From NCBI GenBank assembly GCA_005788145.1, contig SXYY01000010.1, positions 1 to 26,441 of the forward strand: 26,441 nt of DNA, given 5' to 3'. The number at the start of each line of letters is the position of its first letter. The first letter of the stretch is position 1. A program made the position numbers and the translations under genes. The notes beneath the pieces were generated by a model. The model had not been told where the DNA came from, searched no databases, and saw only the letters and a list, made by a program, of their open reading frames with translations. The stretch comes from Bacteroidota bacterium (GTDB lineage: Bacteria; Bacteroidota; Bacteroidia; NS11-12g; UBA955). This document shows positions 8,441 through 18,200 of the stretch, piece after piece.

Positions 8441-9222
8441 AATGCGCTTTTTAACCCCCTTTTTTTCAAATACAAAAACAACAAGCCCGAGCCAATCACC
8501 ACCACGATGGCGATAAATTGACTGTGCGATAGCAAGCCATCAAACAGAAACCCTCTTTCACCATCGCCGCGAAAGGATTCGGTGATATATCGCCCGATGC
8601 CGTATACAATGGCGTAAACCAAGAATACTTGTCCGGAAAAGTCCTTTCCTCGCCGTTGAACCCAGTACATAATGGCGATGGATAGCAAAATAATGCCAGA
8701 ATCCCACAACTGCACCGGATACAACGCCTCGCCTAACGGCTCGGCGTGCGACTTAGGGTCATTAAAAACAATCCCCCAATCCCCAGGCTTGCAAACCAAA
8801 CCATGACAGCATCCGGCCATCAAACAACCGATCTTCCCAATGGCATGAACCCAAGCCCCCGCAACACCCACATCATCCATTCGATCCCAAAAATCCCATC
8901 CCCGCTTCTTGAACCACCAAAACAAAATGGGCAGGGTCACCAAAAACGAACCGTAAAACACAAAGCCATCGCCCAAATGGGACAGAAAATGTCCCATGTT
9001 ATTCCAATAACCCACGGGATCTTCGAAAAAGAAAAATAACTTCCCTCCCAAGAAAACCCCCAACCCACACCACAAAATCAATTCACTGATCGAATCAACA
9101 TCCATCCCCAAACGCTCGCGGTTGAAATACAGGTGCAAAAACGCCGCAACCATCCCCAACAGAATAAAAAATCCGTAACTATAAAGGGTAATCCCGCCGA
9201 TATGAAACAACTCGGGCCTCAT
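8437..9222 (-). CDS. lgt: Prolipoprotein diacylglyceryl transferase
   Basis: This is a 261-residue inner-membrane enzyme that transfers diacylglycerol from phosphatidylglycerol to the lipobox Cys of prolipoproteins, the first step of lipoprotein maturation. About seven hydrophobic segments are visible. Family motifs are GDGFVFYGSF (about 84-93), GKIGCLMAGCCHG (about 129-141), YPVQLWDSG (about 168-176) and RYITESFRGDGERG near the C-terminus. The Cys-rich GCCxG form is the variant found in several non-proteobacterial Lgt proteins. At position 130 there is Lys where the family normally has the Arg of GRxG, which is notable because that Arg is important in the E. coli enzyme. It lies 15 bases after the HIT gene and overlaps holB by four bases. 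Confidence 0.95.
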   Translation of the reverse strand: MRPELFHIGGITLYSYGFFILLGMVAAFLHLYFNRERLGMDVDSISELILWCGLGVFLGGKLFFFFEDPVGYWNNMGHFLSHLGDGFVFYGSFLVTLPILFWWFKKRGWDFWDRMDDVGVAGAWVHAIGKIGCLMAGCCHGLVCKPGDWGIVFNDPKSHAEPLGEALYPVQLWDSGIILLSIAIMYWVQRRGKDFSGQVFLVYAIVYGIGRYITESFRGDGERGFLFDGLLSHSQFIAIVVVIGSGLLFLYLKKRGLKSAL

Positions 9223-9237
9223 GGATCACAAACCTAA

Positions 9238-9630
9238 TCACAAATGCGATTGAATCAATGCCAACACCGACATCAATTCTTCCGAACTCGGGTGTAATTT
9301 TTCTTTGGTAAAATTGATATCACCCACCGTCTGCATCGGCACCAAATGGATGTGTGCATGTGGCACCTCCAAGCCAATGACAGCCGTTCCAATGCGCTTG
9401 CAAGGTACTGCCTTCCGCACTGCATGGGACACCTTCTGAGCAAACTGCCACAAGGCACCTAACTCGGCCGGTTCCATGTCGAAAATATAATCAATCTCCC
9501 GTTTTGGAATCACCAACACATGGCCTTGAACCAAAGGCATGATGTCCAGAAACGCCAAATGGTGCTCGTCTTCACAAACCTTATAACAGGGAATCTCTCC
9601 CGCAACGATTTTAGAAAAGATCGAAGCCAT
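9238..9630 (-). CDS. HIT-family nucleotide hydrolase/transferase-like protein
   Basis: This is a 130-residue histidine-triad protein, full length for the Hint/HinT-type branch. The N-terminal strand SIFSKIVAGEIPCYKV and the core GHVLVIPKR are typical. The triad HAHIHLV sits at residues 91-97, with His95 the expected nucleophile and His91/His93 flanking it. Members hydrolyse purine nucleoside phosphoramidates or related nucleotide conjugates; the physiological substrate cannot be told from sequence. It begins 7 bases after the greA stop and ends 15 bases before lgt, so it is part of the greA-HIT-lgt-holB run. This is a housekeeping gene with nothing unusual in length or motif. Confidence 0.93.
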   Translation of the reverse strand: MASIFSKIVAGEIPCYKVCEDEHHLAFLDIMPLVQGHVLVIPKREIDYIFDMEPAELGALWQFAQKVSHAVRKAVPCKRIGTAVIGLEVPHAHIHLVPMQTVGDINFTKEKLHPSSEELMSVLALIQSHL

Positions 9631-9637
9631 CGCTAGA

Positions 9638-10111
9638 TCAAATGGTAATCTCCAGAATTTCCAATTTCACAATACCCGCAGGCACAGTAATACTTACCAC
9701 ATCACCAACCGCCTTGCCCATCAAACCCTGTGCAATGGCACTTTTGATGGAAATCTTATTCTCCTTCAAATTGGCCTCGCTTTCAGCAACCAAACGATAC
9801 ACTGCCTCTTTGCCTATATTGTGATTGATCACGCGAACATTGCACATGATGCTCACTTTGCTGGTATCCAACATAGAACTATCCAACACGCGGGCATTCG
9901 CAATCATATGCTCCAATTGATTAATTTTCGATTCCAAAATACCCTGAGCCTCTTTGGCCGCATCATATTCTGCATTCTCACTCAAATCGCCCTTGTCACG
10001 CGCCTCCGCGATCGCCTGGGTAATCCGAGGGCGCTCCTCGTGCTTCATGGTATAAAGCTCCTGCTTCATTCTTTCTAAGCCTTCTTTCGATAAATATTGA
10101 ATATCGCTCAT
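9638..10111 (-). CDS. greA: Transcript cleavage/elongation factor GreA
   Basis: This is a 157-residue factor that enters the secondary channel of RNA polymerase and stimulates cleavage of backtracked RNA. The N-terminal coiled coil (about 1-75) carries GDLSENAEYDAAKE; Asp42 and Glu45 match the catalytic acidic pair at the coiled-coil tip (Asp41/Glu44 in E. coli). The C-terminal FKBP-like domain includes SIKSAIAQGLMGKAVGD. The start at 10111 gives the usual N-terminus (MSDIQYLSKEGLERM). It is the first gene of the greA-HIT-lgt-holB run. Its upstream region contains the terminator of the PorV-like operon, followed only by a short leader, so greA probably has its own promoter there or depends on read-through. 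Confidence 0.96.
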   Translation of the reverse strand: MSDIQYLSKEGLERMKQELYTMKHEERPRITQAIAEARDKGDLSENAEYDAAKEAQGILESKINQLEHMIANARVLDSSMLDTSKVSIMCNVRVINHNIGKEAVYRLVAESEANLKENKISIKSAIAQGLMGKAVGDVVSITVPAGIVKLEILEITI

Positions 10112-10123
10112 GGTTGGTGTGTT

Positions 10124-10164
10124 TTAAGAAAAAATGTGCACCAGCGTTTTACACTGATGCACAT
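10124..10164 (-). terminator. Rho-independent terminator between the PorV-like operon and greA
   Basis: Bases 10134-10144 and 10154-10164 form an 11-bp stem around a 9-base loop. Read on the minus strand, all 11 positions pair, one as a G-U wobble; on the plus strand that same position is an A-C mismatch. Six T residues follow the stem on the minus strand. The strand-specific pairing and T-tract show that it stops minus-strand transcription. It starts 26 bases after the stop of the PorV-like gene and ends just before greA. Confidence 0.85.
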
Positions 10165-10168
10165 AGTA

Positions 10169-10176
10169 CAAATATA
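10169..10176 (-). promoter_or_regulatory. Possible -7 element (TATATTTG) upstream of the greA hairpin
   Basis: The minus strand reads TATATTTG, a full match to the Bacteroidota -7 consensus TAnnTTTG. No TTTG -33 box is found at the usual spacing, and the region is A+T-rich, so this may be chance. If real, transcription would begin just before or inside the terminator hairpin, putting the hairpin in the greA leader. Confidence 0.2.
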
Positions 10177-10189
10177 TTAAAAGTTTCTA

Positions 10190-11293
10190 TTATTCGGCTG
10201 TTCCCAATCCAATGCGTACGCCAAAAGAATGTACGCCGTTGAAAGGATTGGTGGCCCTGTATGAGTAATCCAAACTCACGTTGTTTCCGTCTTCACCCAT
10301 TTTCCAGTCGTAGCTCAAACCCGCCATCGGACCGGTAAATGCTGAAGGACGTGTGTCCTCGTTCATGATACCTTCTTGATAGGCAAAGCCTGCGCGAACC
10401 GACAAGAATTCTTTGTAGCTATACTCCGCAGCCAATGTCAACTGGTTGGCACTGAAGGCAAAGTTCGTAAACCCAAAGCCCAGTGTCAATTTGTTGTCGT
10501 ACTGATTGGGATCAGCATCCAACTTCACATCATAAGACGCGGCAATGTTCAACAATGCGGGCAATTTGATGTTGTCCACCTTTACCTGAACCGTCTTGCT
10601 GAAAGTTCCATTGTCCAAAATCGCTTTGTAACTCAAACCATCACCAGCGTGCTGCATATCAGGTCCGATATTCTTCATGCTGATACCAAAACGGAAGTCG
10701 TCTTTCTTCATGCTACCGCGTACGGGTCTCAAAGTGGTTACGTATTGAACCCCCGCATCCAAAGAAACACCTGAAGCTTGCGCGTCAGGAATACCCTCAG
10801 ACACCATTCTCGCCATGATACCCGCGGAGATGTTGCTACTAAAGCTCTTGGAATATGCCAAGCCTATGTTGGTCATGTTTACGCGGAAAGTACCAATACC
10901 TCCATAGGGGTTTTGCTCCGTGGTAATCTCAATTGGCTTGATGCTGTATTGCATCACGCTGATACCGAAAGTACCGCTTTCACCCACTTTTTGGGCAAAC
11001 CCTGCATTGTTGATGGCAATACCTGAACCCATGAGCCATTCTGTTCTAGAAAAACTCATTTCAGTGGTGTTTTTGATGCGATCCAATCCAGCCACGTTCA
11101 TGTACATAGCTTCACAACCACTCACTTTACCACCGTTGGCCCAACCCATACCGCTCGAACGCGCCCACCCATTGATTGTCAACTGGGCGGCACCCGCCTG
11201 TCCTTGTCGCTCAGGGTTACCTGCAACCGCGGCACCAACAGCACCCAAGGTCAGCAATCCGGCCAAAAATATATTCTTTTGTCTGCGATTCAT
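10190..11293 (-). CDS. PorV/PorQ-family outer-membrane beta-barrel protein
   Basis: This 367-residue protein has a Sec signal peptide (about 1-24, AVA/G) followed by the family's N-terminal signature: QAGAAQLTINGWARSSGMGW and, shortly after, NVAGLD. It then runs as alternating amphipathic strands to a barrel-type end (SFGVRIGLG). The family is FadL-like. PorV itself binds T9SS cargo sorting domains and shuttles them from the translocon to the attachment complex. Here the gene is last in a three-gene operon, 11 bases after a T9SS sorting-domain protein, and is closed by a terminator. It may be the cell's main PorV or a dedicated paralogue; porU is not adjacent in this window, which favours a paralogue. 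Family assignment is firm, exact role is inference. Confidence 0.85.
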   Translation of the reverse strand: MNRRQKNIFLAGLLTLGAVGAAVAGNPERQGQAGAAQLTINGWARSSGMGWANGGKVSGCEAMYMNVAGLDRIKNTTEMSFSRTEWLMGSGIAINNAGFAQKVGESGTFGISVMQYSIKPIEITTEQNPYGGIGTFRVNMTNIGLAYSKSFSSNISAGIMARMVSEGIPDAQASGVSLDAGVQYVTTLRPVRGSMKKDDFRFGISMKNIGPDMQHAGDGLSYKAILDNGTFSKTVQVKVDNIKLPALLNIAASYDVKLDADPNQYDNKLTLGFGFTNFAFSANQLTLAAEYSYKEFLSVRAGFAYQEGIMNEDTRPSAFTGPMAGLSYDWKMGEDGNNVSLDYSYRATNPFNGVHSFGVRIGLGTAE

Positions 11294-11304
11294 CTTCTGT
11301 TTTA

Positions 11305-14300
11305 TTAATAAGTATCCAAATCAATGGCATGCATGATACCATACCAACGAACAACCTTTTCTCCCAAATCCTTGGTCTTGACGTGAATCAAGTACAAGCC
11401 CGACGCAATTGGCACGTTACTTCCGTTTTTCAAATCCCACTCGTAGAAAGTGTTATTGTCGGCCTTGTTCACGCGACGAATCAAGTTACCCGCCATATCG
11501 AAAATGGTGATGGTACACTCTGGGGGCAAATTGGTTATTTTTACACGAGAGTCGATAGGACTGTTCTCATATTCACTGTAACCCCTGTATGGGTTTGGTA
11601 CAACATTCACCAAATCCAGATTCTTTCTTCCAATTTCGTTAGAAACCTTGGGTGCGATGCTTGCTGCATCGAAAGAATACATCGGACGATTGTTGTTCAA
11701 ATTGTTACCGGCATCGTATGTTGTATAGGCTTTGCGGATATTGATTTTGAATGTTACATCCGTTGGAGGAACGTTCTTATCAATCATTTTGTACCCAGCG
11801 GCCATATAGGTAGGCATCACCCACATGATTTGTGAAAGCAATCGGGTTTTATCCAAAGTCGCTACTTTTCCTCCGGCTGTTGCGGGCAACAATGCGGTTT
11901 TGAAACGCTGGAAATTGGCCTCATCTTCACCCAAATAACGCTCACCCTTCACGTTGCGCGAAATTCCGCTGACACCCGTACCAAAAATGTACACAAAATG
12001 CTTACCACCCATTGCAGGATAGTTACCGTTGTCATTGTATACTTTGTCGGTTGGATTCCAAATCATATCCCTTCCATTCTCACCACCCAAATAACTATCT
12101 TCTGAAAACGCCATTGCCAAACGCTCGCCTGTTTCCATGTTGATGGCATAACCGGGGAACCAGCCCAAGCCCATAGAGCCAGCAATTGGATTGCCCGCTT
12201 TATCTACAGATGGTGCGAAACGCATGTTGAATTTCTCCATCTGACCTTCGTTAGAGTTCTTCAATTCATCATCAGACATTTCCAATACTGGACAGCGCGT
12301 CCACAGGTTTTTGTCCTTGGTGATGACGATCTGAACACTAGCCACCTCACTCAATGGATTTTGCAAACCGGATGAGTTACCCCACCATGCAAAACCGTAA
12401 GTGTTCCTACCCGCTGCAGTCAATTTCTCACGGGCTGTTAATCCATACGGCGCGATTCTACCGTTCCAAATACGCTCGAAAGCTTGTCCTGGATCTAGAG
12501 GTGACCCATCTTGGCTAAAGAAATCATGAATCAAAGGATCGAATGGTCCACCACGACCGTTGCTACCTGCACGGATCCAGTTCTGCCAAATGGCACCAGA
12601 GTTTGCCGTGTTTTGCGCATCGTTATCAGCAACCGCTGTCAACCACTGTTTTCCGTTATTCTCCCAATTCACACTCCAACTCAGCACACCATTGCTTGGG
12701 TCAGCATTGGCGTTCTCACCGGGGTTGAATACTTGTTCTACTTCCACACTGAAGCCCCAGTCTGCCAAAGTCTCTGTGGTCTTGTTGTATTTACCACGAC
12801 GACCTTGCACCGACTCAAAACCAACGCCAATGATGGTATCGTTGAAAATGGTATCGTTATCCAAATCAGTGGCACCTTTCTTCACCATGAACCAGCCTGT
12901 GTTCTTGGTCATCGAATCTTTCAAACCCGAAGCCAAAGAGGCTTTGTTCTCACGCAACACAAATTCAAATTTTGCATTGGGGACCTTGATAGGATCAACC
13001 ACTTTGATTTTCACTGGTCCTGCACCCGCAACATAAGTTGCTTCTTTGGCCACACCATTTTTCAAAATTTCATCAATGGTTTCTTTGGTAAATTCCAAAA
13101 CATTACCGCCATTACCGCGACCTGCCAAGCGTGTCAACACGGGTCCACTACCATAGCTCGATTGCAATTCAGTACCAAACTGTTCAGGTTCAGTTTTGTG
13201 GGGAATGGCTTTGTAGGTCTTGATATTTCTACGTCCCGCCAAGAATTGGTTGGGATCAATTTGCAATGAATCGTCTGACAAAATCGCGTACGAAAACACC
13301 ATGTAATACACTGGCTTGAAGTCCACCAATTGTGTATTCGACCCAGTCGCAAACAAGTCGTTCTTGATGCTCCATGTGTGTTGAACACCTTGGTCAGCAC
13401 CTTCCACTTTCACAACGGGCAACAACGCAGCCAATTTAGGGTCGTATACTTTGTTCACGATCATGCCACGGTTGTTCTTCATATCGCACTGGAACAACAA
13501 ACGGGCTTTGTCTATGTTATCCAAATCACCAGTGTTCACCGTTGCATCTTTCAATTGATACACCAAATAACCCTCGAACTTATAGGTACGTTCTACATTG
13601 TTCGCATCTTTATATTTTTCTCTGTAGTTCTCAACTTTGCTGCTATTGGTATTCAAGAACTTCAACACCAATTCTTGCTCCATTTCTTGAATTTCAATAT
13701 CTGGGGCGTTGGGACCATCCAAAATTTTGAAGTTGTTGTTGAACAAGGTTTGTGCTTTGTCTGAAGCAATCTTTAAAAGGTTCAAAGAACCGGCAGCACC
13801 ACCACTGGTCGTACGAGCCCAAACAACACCCACGGTGATTCGCTGAACTTGTCCTGGACGCAAAGTGAATGGACCTGTCGATTGCAAGAAACGACGGTCA
13901 CCAGGCCTGTTACCAGCGATTTTTTCTGTCCAAGGCTCCAATGCGTATGCAGGATCTGTATCTCCAGGGAACATGTATTTGGCTGGCTTAGAACCACCGA
14001 AACCAGTTCCTCCGTAGGTCACGTTCTGACCACCCAGCCATTTACCTTGCAACAAATTGTAATACTCAATCGCCTCTCCGGGGTTACCGCGAACAGGATC
14101 ATTGTCGTTGTTATAGTACATGTAATGACTCAAACCCAACTGATTACCAGCAGAATCTGTGGGACCTTCAAAATAGTCCACACCCACTGTAGGCGGGTTC
14201 AAACCATAACCCAAAACCCCTTCGTCATCATCGTCACCGTTGTAACAGAATCCCAAAGAACGGCCCACATCACAACCCACATAGTCATCAGCATAGTTAC

Positions 14301-15195
14301 CCAAATCAGCATCTACCCACTCACCCATGTAACAATCATTCAATGTAGTAAAACCACGGTTGATGATTTTTGAGCTGTAGAAAGTCATATTATTCACTTC
14401 ATCGTTCGTTGCAAATGCGAACCCAGTGGTTTGAATTTCAATACCAATAGGCTGACCCTGTGTTTCGCTATGGATGTTCCCTTTATCATTGTAAACCCAC
14501 CAGATAAACATATCAGGCTGCTTATCAACACCGTTATCGATAGACGGGCGTCGATCGTCCAATACGGGGTGTTCCCCTGAGAAAGGATCATACACACCGT
14601 CAGGTGTTACTTCTTTGTAAGGAGCCAAATACTTCGCTTCATTTCCGAACAATACGGCACGCTGACGACCTGCGGGCCAATCGCGGATACCCGCACTTTG
14701 GTTCAAATATTTGCTACTCTCAAAATCCTCCAACTCATCGCGTGTTACCTTCCACATTTTGTCGTAGGCTTTACAACGGACGGGGTCAGTACTTGCTGTT
14801 GTTGAATCTAGAGGACCTGGCCAGAAATCAGAACCCTTTTGGCGATAGGTCATCGCCGCCAATTTCAAACTTCCTCCGTTATCACGTCCACCAATCCAAA
14901 TCGCACCCGCAAACATGGCATGCTTACGAACCGCATTGGGATCATTGATTCTGGGAATTTCATATTTGGGGTTATTCAAATCCCACCACATATCACCCCC
15001 GTTCAATAGCTTGGTTCGAACGTTGTTCACATCCAAATCCGCACTCTGAGAAGCGGGTTCACAGGTATTGGCAAATTGTCCTGCCCTACGATCCACACGG
15101 GGAGCATTTCCTCTGCCGTTCAAGTTCAAAATAGGACGTGCAACCGCCATATGAACTGCCATCGCAGAGAGTAAAAATATTCCTAATCGTTTCAT
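11305..15195 (-). CDS. Large surface protein with T9SS type-A (FlgD-like) C-terminal sorting domain
   Basis: This 1296-residue protein has a signal peptide at about 1-20. The N-terminal block (LNGGDMWWDL, then HAMFAGAIWIGGRDNGG and AAMTYRQ) is shared by a family of large Bacteroidota secreted proteins of unknown function. The C-terminal ~100 residues begin NVVPNPYRGYSEY and include VKITNLPPECTITIFDMAGN and ASGLYLIHVK, the beta-sandwich of type-A sorting/FlgD-like domains. About 13 residues (WYGIMHAIDLDTY) follow the usual end. No peptidase or glycosidase motif was seen, and it is not PorU since no C25-type catalytic motif is visible. It starts 18 bases after the TonB-dependent receptor stop and ends 11 bases before the PorV-like gene, so the three are almost certainly co-transcribed. 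Confidence 0.88.
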   Translation of the reverse strand: MKRLGIFLLSAMAVHMAVARPILNLNGRGNAPRVDRRAGQFANTCEPASQSADLDVNNVRTKLLNGGDMWWDLNNPKYEIPRINDPNAVRKHAMFAGAIWIGGRDNGGSLKLAAMTYRQKGSDFWPGPLDSTTASTDPVRCKAYDKMWKVTRDELEDFESSKYLNQSAGIRDWPAGRQRAVLFGNEAKYLAPYKEVTPDGVYDPFSGEHPVLDDRRPSIDNGVDKQPDMFIWWVYNDKGNIHSETQGQPIGIEIQTTGFAFATNDEVNNMTFYSSKIINRGFTTLNDCYMGEWVDADLGNYADDYVGCDVGRSLGFCYNGDDDDEGVLGYGLNPPTVGVDYFEGPTDSAGNQLGLSHYMYYNNDNDPVRGNPGEAIEYYNLLQGKWLGGQNVTYGGTGFGGSKPAKYMFPGDTDPAYALEPWTEKIAGNRPGDRRFLQSTGPFTLRPGQVQRITVGVVWARTTSGGAAGSLNLLKIASDKAQTLFNNNFKILDGPNAPDIEIQEMEQELVLKFLNTNSSKVENYREKYKDANNVERTYKFEGYLVYQLKDATVNTGDLDNIDKARLLFQCDMKNNRGMIVNKVYDPKLAALLPVVKVEGADQGVQHTWSIKNDLFATGSNTQLVDFKPVYYMVFSYAILSDDSLQIDPNQFLAGRRNIKTYKAIPHKTEPEQFGTELQSSYGSGPVLTRLAGRGNGGNVLEFTKETIDEILKNGVAKEATYVAGAGPVKIKVVDPIKVPNAKFEFVLRENKASLASGLKDSMTKNTGWFMVKKGATDLDNDTIFNDTIIGVGFESVQGRRGKYNKTTETLADWGFSVEVEQVFNPGENANADPSNGVLSWSVNWENNGKQWLTAVADNDAQNTANSGAIWQNWIRAGSNGRGGPFDPLIHDFFSQDGSPLDPGQAFERIWNGRIAPYGLTAREKLTAAGRNTYGFAWWGNSSGLQNPLSEVASVQIVITKDKNLWTRCPVLEMSDDELKNSNEGQMEKFNMRFAPSVDKAGNPIAGSMGLGWFPGYAINMETGERLAMAFSEDSYLGGENGRDMIWNPTDKVYNDNGNYPAMGGKHFVYIFGTGVSGISRNVKGERYLGEDEANFQRFKTALLPATAGGKVATLDKTRLLSQIMWVMPTYMAAGYKMIDKNVPPTDVTFKINIRKAYTTYDAGNNLNNNRPMYSFDAASIAPKVSNEIGRKNLDLVNVVPNPYRGYSEYENSPIDSRVKITNLPPECTITIFDMAGNLIRRVNKADNNTFYEWDLKNGSNVPIASGLYLIHVKTKDLGEKVVRWYGIMHAIDLDTY

Positions 15196-15213
15196 AAATC
15201 TTTCTTTTCTTGT

Positions 15214-18200
15214 TTAGTTGAAGTTGATACGAACACCTACTCGAACGGTTCTTGGTGCACCCAACATACCGGTTTGAGAAGCCAACATAATTTTGTACAA
15301 ATCAATGTAACTCTGGGCATCAATCTGGTTTTGAGCCAACAATCGACCTTGGGGAGAGTTGATAAATCCATCATCCATAGCCTGACCTGTGAAAGGATAT
15401 ACAGCATTCACATTACGGGCGTTCAAAACGTTTTGAATCCAGAAGAACACACTCATGATCAATGGCTTTCCATTGTCGGCACGGTTAAAACGAACACCCT
15501 TGGTGATGTTAATATCAAAAGTCTGTTGCCATGGCAAACGAGCACCAAAAGGAACGCCTTTGATCTGCGCACGATCCACAGCACCCACTTGAACCGGACG
15601 AACTGTTGGGGTGTATGGCGTACCACTGTACGAATTTGAAATAATGTTGAAGCTTGCGTATTTGAAGATCTCTTTGCCGTTGATTTTTGGACCCAAGTAC
15701 ATGTTTTTCTTCGTTCTCGGATCGATACCACCCCCGTAAGCCCAAGTTGTCATTAACTTGATGTTATGACGGATATCCAATTCACCCAGAGGAATTACAT
15801 TGCGCAAGTTGGGTTGGTTTGAGGCTATCAGAGCCGCTTGTGAGTTGATATTTGATCCAGTACCATCGGCAAATTGCAGCATATAACTCGCAACGAATGA
15901 GAATGGACCGGGAATCGCACCCACACCACCGATGTCGTTCATTGAGAAAGTTCCACGGAAACCCGTGATGGTTGAGAAGTCAATGTTGCGGTAAGTAGTG
16001 TACGTTACAGGGTAACCTTGGCTGATTTGATACAATCCAAAGTCTTTTCTGTTTTCACTGTAAGAAGCTGCAATTTCCAAACCACGGTCTTTCTTCACAC
16101 CAAAAATCTGCTTGTAACCCACCTCGTAATCGGTCTTGATACGGGGTTGCAAACTACCGTTCGAAATGGTTGAACCCTGACGGTTCTTCAAGTAATACAA
16201 TTCGTCAATGGTCAAGAAGGAAGCACCGGCATTAGGACGTTGTGCCAATACATCGTAGCTCACGTAGAACGACTTTCTTTCTGGCTCCAGTGGGAAAGAG
16301 AACCAAATACGGGGCAACAAGTTCAAGGCTGGTGTGAAATCTTCCAAAGCATCTTTGGTCAATTCCTGTTTGTTTGGATTAACCAAATAAGGGGCTATAC
16401 GACCATTGCTTGTTTGGTTGGCCAAGAATTCTGCACTCTTCAATTCCGAACCGTCGGCATTGAACCAACGATCACCGTTGCGGTAACCAATGATTTTCGT
16501 AGGTGCTTCGATGTCGTTCACATATACTTTGTATTCTTCACCAATGTTGGTTGGATGAGAAACACTCAAACCGTTGATTTCAGTTACTTCAGCTGCCGTT
16601 TTGATTGGATACAATGTGTATGGATCTCTCAACACCAACTGGTTGGCATCATAGCGCTCCATGCGCACACCCATACGGAAGACCAAGTCCTTGAAACGGA
16701 ACTGATCCTGCAACCAAGCTGCGATGTATACTGGCTGAAAAGCGCCAATCGTACGCCTGTCTTTGTTGTTCAAAAACTGCTCTATACTGGGCTTCCCAAT
16801 CACTTTGTTACCCAAGTGATCGTATCCAAAATAGCTAACTACACCATTACCGTTATTCAACAACTCGTCTGCGTTGAACATGTCCAAGCTGAACATGCTT
16901 GGGTCATAGGAATTGATGTCTACAAAGGTATGCTCGTCAACATCGTTGCCGTAAACATCTTTCTGGCCGCCTGCAATCAACTTATCGCGGAATGCACGGT
17001 CGAAGTGAGATTGCTCACCGTAGTTGATCAAACGGTTGTAACGAACTGTATCTGTGAACTGTCCGTTTAAATCATAGCTCAAAATTGGATTAGAGACATC
17101 CAATTCTGATATGTGCTTGTTCATTTGTTGACGCATCAAAATCCACAATCCGTTCGCACCCAATCCGTATCCACGGTTGATCTGCTGCTCGTAGTAGAAA
17201 CCCGCTTGCAAATCGTGCTGGGTTCTTTCACGACCGCTTACAGTTTTGGGTTTAACAGACATCTGACCTACCGCAAACACACCATAGCGCTCAGTGCTCG
17301 ACTTGCTGAAACCTGCCGTGATACCACCTGGGGTTCCGTGCAATGAATAAACACCGTTGGGGTTCATACCGTTAACCAAACCTTGGTTGATCAACAAGGT
17401 ATTCATGTTCTGGATTTGGAATCCGCGACCTTGGTAGTAGTCGTAAATATTCTCTGTGTATTTGGCACGCAAGGGATTCAAATCACTCGCCTTGAATGTC
17501 ATCAATGAATCTGCATAACCCACATGCTCCCAGTAGTTTCTCAACTGTACATAATTGCCAAATTGGTCGCGCACAATCTTGGGTTCTTTGTTCGGATTCT
17601 GTGATGGATCGTAGTTTGCATACTGGTAAACCGCTGTTGGGTAAGATTGAAACTTACCAATGTATCCATAATCGAACAGGTTATCCAAATGCCTTGCATC
17701 ACGTGTTAGCGAATAAGAATTTTGGTATTCCGCACGAACTGAATAATAGGCGTTTTTGATAGAGCTCTCCTTGTTTGTTTTGAAGTTTTGGGTAAACAAC
17801 AAGTATCCACGGAAGGTTTGGTTATCACCTCTCGAGTTATTTTTGTAGTTCATGACAGAGTTGCTCGCCGCCAAACCGCTTGAATAAAAGTAACTCGCAT
17901 AACCCGTTACACTCACGTATTGAGAAGGACGCCATTCCAATTTTCCTACAAAGTTTCCATTTCCACCATCGCTATTGGGACGGGCTTTCATCAATTCAAA
18001 ATCCTCCATGCGGAGATAACTCGCGCTGTGGACGAATCCATTGGGTGTAAACATTAGTGGATTGTTTTCAATTTCCTCCAATTTCTGCTCATTTACACGG
18101 TAAACACCAGTGCGGGTTGGCGCTGGATCTTTGTAGTATCCCAAGTTGGCATTCATCATGTAACCCAACTTTACATTGCGCTTGGTTTTGCCCGATGCAT

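Noticed and set aside
7841..8521. 226-codon plus-strand open frame across holB and lgt
   Set aside because: Lies antisense to two well-supported genes with intact motifs; the translation shows no family features.
11305..15195. PorU (T9SS sortase), suggested by the adjacent PorV-like gene
   Set aside because: No C25 gingipain-like catalytic motif is visible, and the N-terminal block matches a different secreted-protein family.
16240..17070. 276-codon plus-strand open frame inside the TonB-dependent receptor
   Set aside because: Antisense shadow of the receptor's barrel-coding region; no start context, motif or neighbour supports it. The same holds for the other plus-strand frames at 1811-2305, 11176-11835 and 12511-13269.
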